NCBI GenBank assembly: GCA_964016885.1
Contig: OZ024744.1
Span: forward strand, 115,423,302 to 115,487,301
Length of the DNA: 64,000 bases
Source: Eledone cirrhosa
Taxonomy: Eukaryota; Mollusca; Cephalopoda; Octopoda; Eledonidae
Reading direction: 5' to 3'
This document shows, in pieces, positions 63,969 through 64,000 of this stretch (position 1 is the first letter of the stretch; each line of letters opens with the position of its first letter). The notes under the pieces are model-generated. The model did no database searches, had not been told where the DNA came from, and saw only the letters and a program-made list of their open reading frames with translations. Made by a program: the position numbers and the translations under genes.

Positions 63969-64000
63969 TAGATTGGATGGAATGGAATTAGACAAGTATA

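Overview
This is a window of animal nuclear DNA, most likely from a cephalopod (octopus, squid or cuttlefish). Two dispersed repeat families point there: tRNA-derived SINEs whose tail reads 'tttcatccttacggggtcg...aagtaccagtaatgcactgg' (61407-61602 and decayed copies), and the 'catcatcatcatc...acgtccg...gctagcatgggtt' repeat (61958-62240, fragment at 58130-58192). This assignment rests on recalled family knowledge, not a search. There are no operons and no bacterial genes.

Layout. (1) 1-54083: one head-to-tail satellite array of 95-96 bp monomers, about 555 copies, running off the left edge. It has several higher-order repeat families: a ~3.45 kb unit in three tandem copies at 9.25-19.24 kb, a family of eight variable-length units at 20.2-39.0 kb, and a 4.7-4.85 kb unit duplicated at 42.2-51.2 kb. 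Each copy of that last unit carries the same 478 bp 3' fragment of a CR1/L2-like LINE. (2) 54084-55131: mostly non-satellite DNA with a candidate minus-strand exon and decayed SINE tails. (3) 55132-56492: a second block of ~14 satellite monomers. (4) 56491-57797: a decayed minus-strand LINE ORF C-terminus, split by a 65 bp x 15 minisatellite that arose inside it. (5) 57930-62759: three well-supported minus-strand exons with matching splice phases. The protein contains an FGDF motif and a charged Q/K/E-rich segment and may be gamma-synergin-like. Its introns hold an 86 bp minisatellite, a MITE-like element, a 5'-truncated LINE with YADD, SINEs and a 79 bp minisatellite. (6) 62760-64000: intron or flank with a 56 bp minisatellite.

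Main discovery. Read on the minus strand, the 96 bp monomer is 32 codons of a non-LTR retrotransposon reverse transcriptase C-terminal region (GSETW ... RLERNEA.M..W..DV) ending in an in-frame TAG. Rare monomers keep W-x-C-N-V/L or replace the stop with CAG, so the array appears to be an amplified 32-codon piece of a LINE ORF. The 65 bp minisatellite has an equivalent origin in a different LINE, and its birth is visible: the same CTCTG microhomology bounds the duplicated segment at both ends.

If the candidate exon at 54149-54250 is real, the whole array lies inside an intron of the minus-strand gene. The strongly G-poor plus strand, and a 3'-splice-site-like tract in every monomer on the plus strand only, become interesting in that light.
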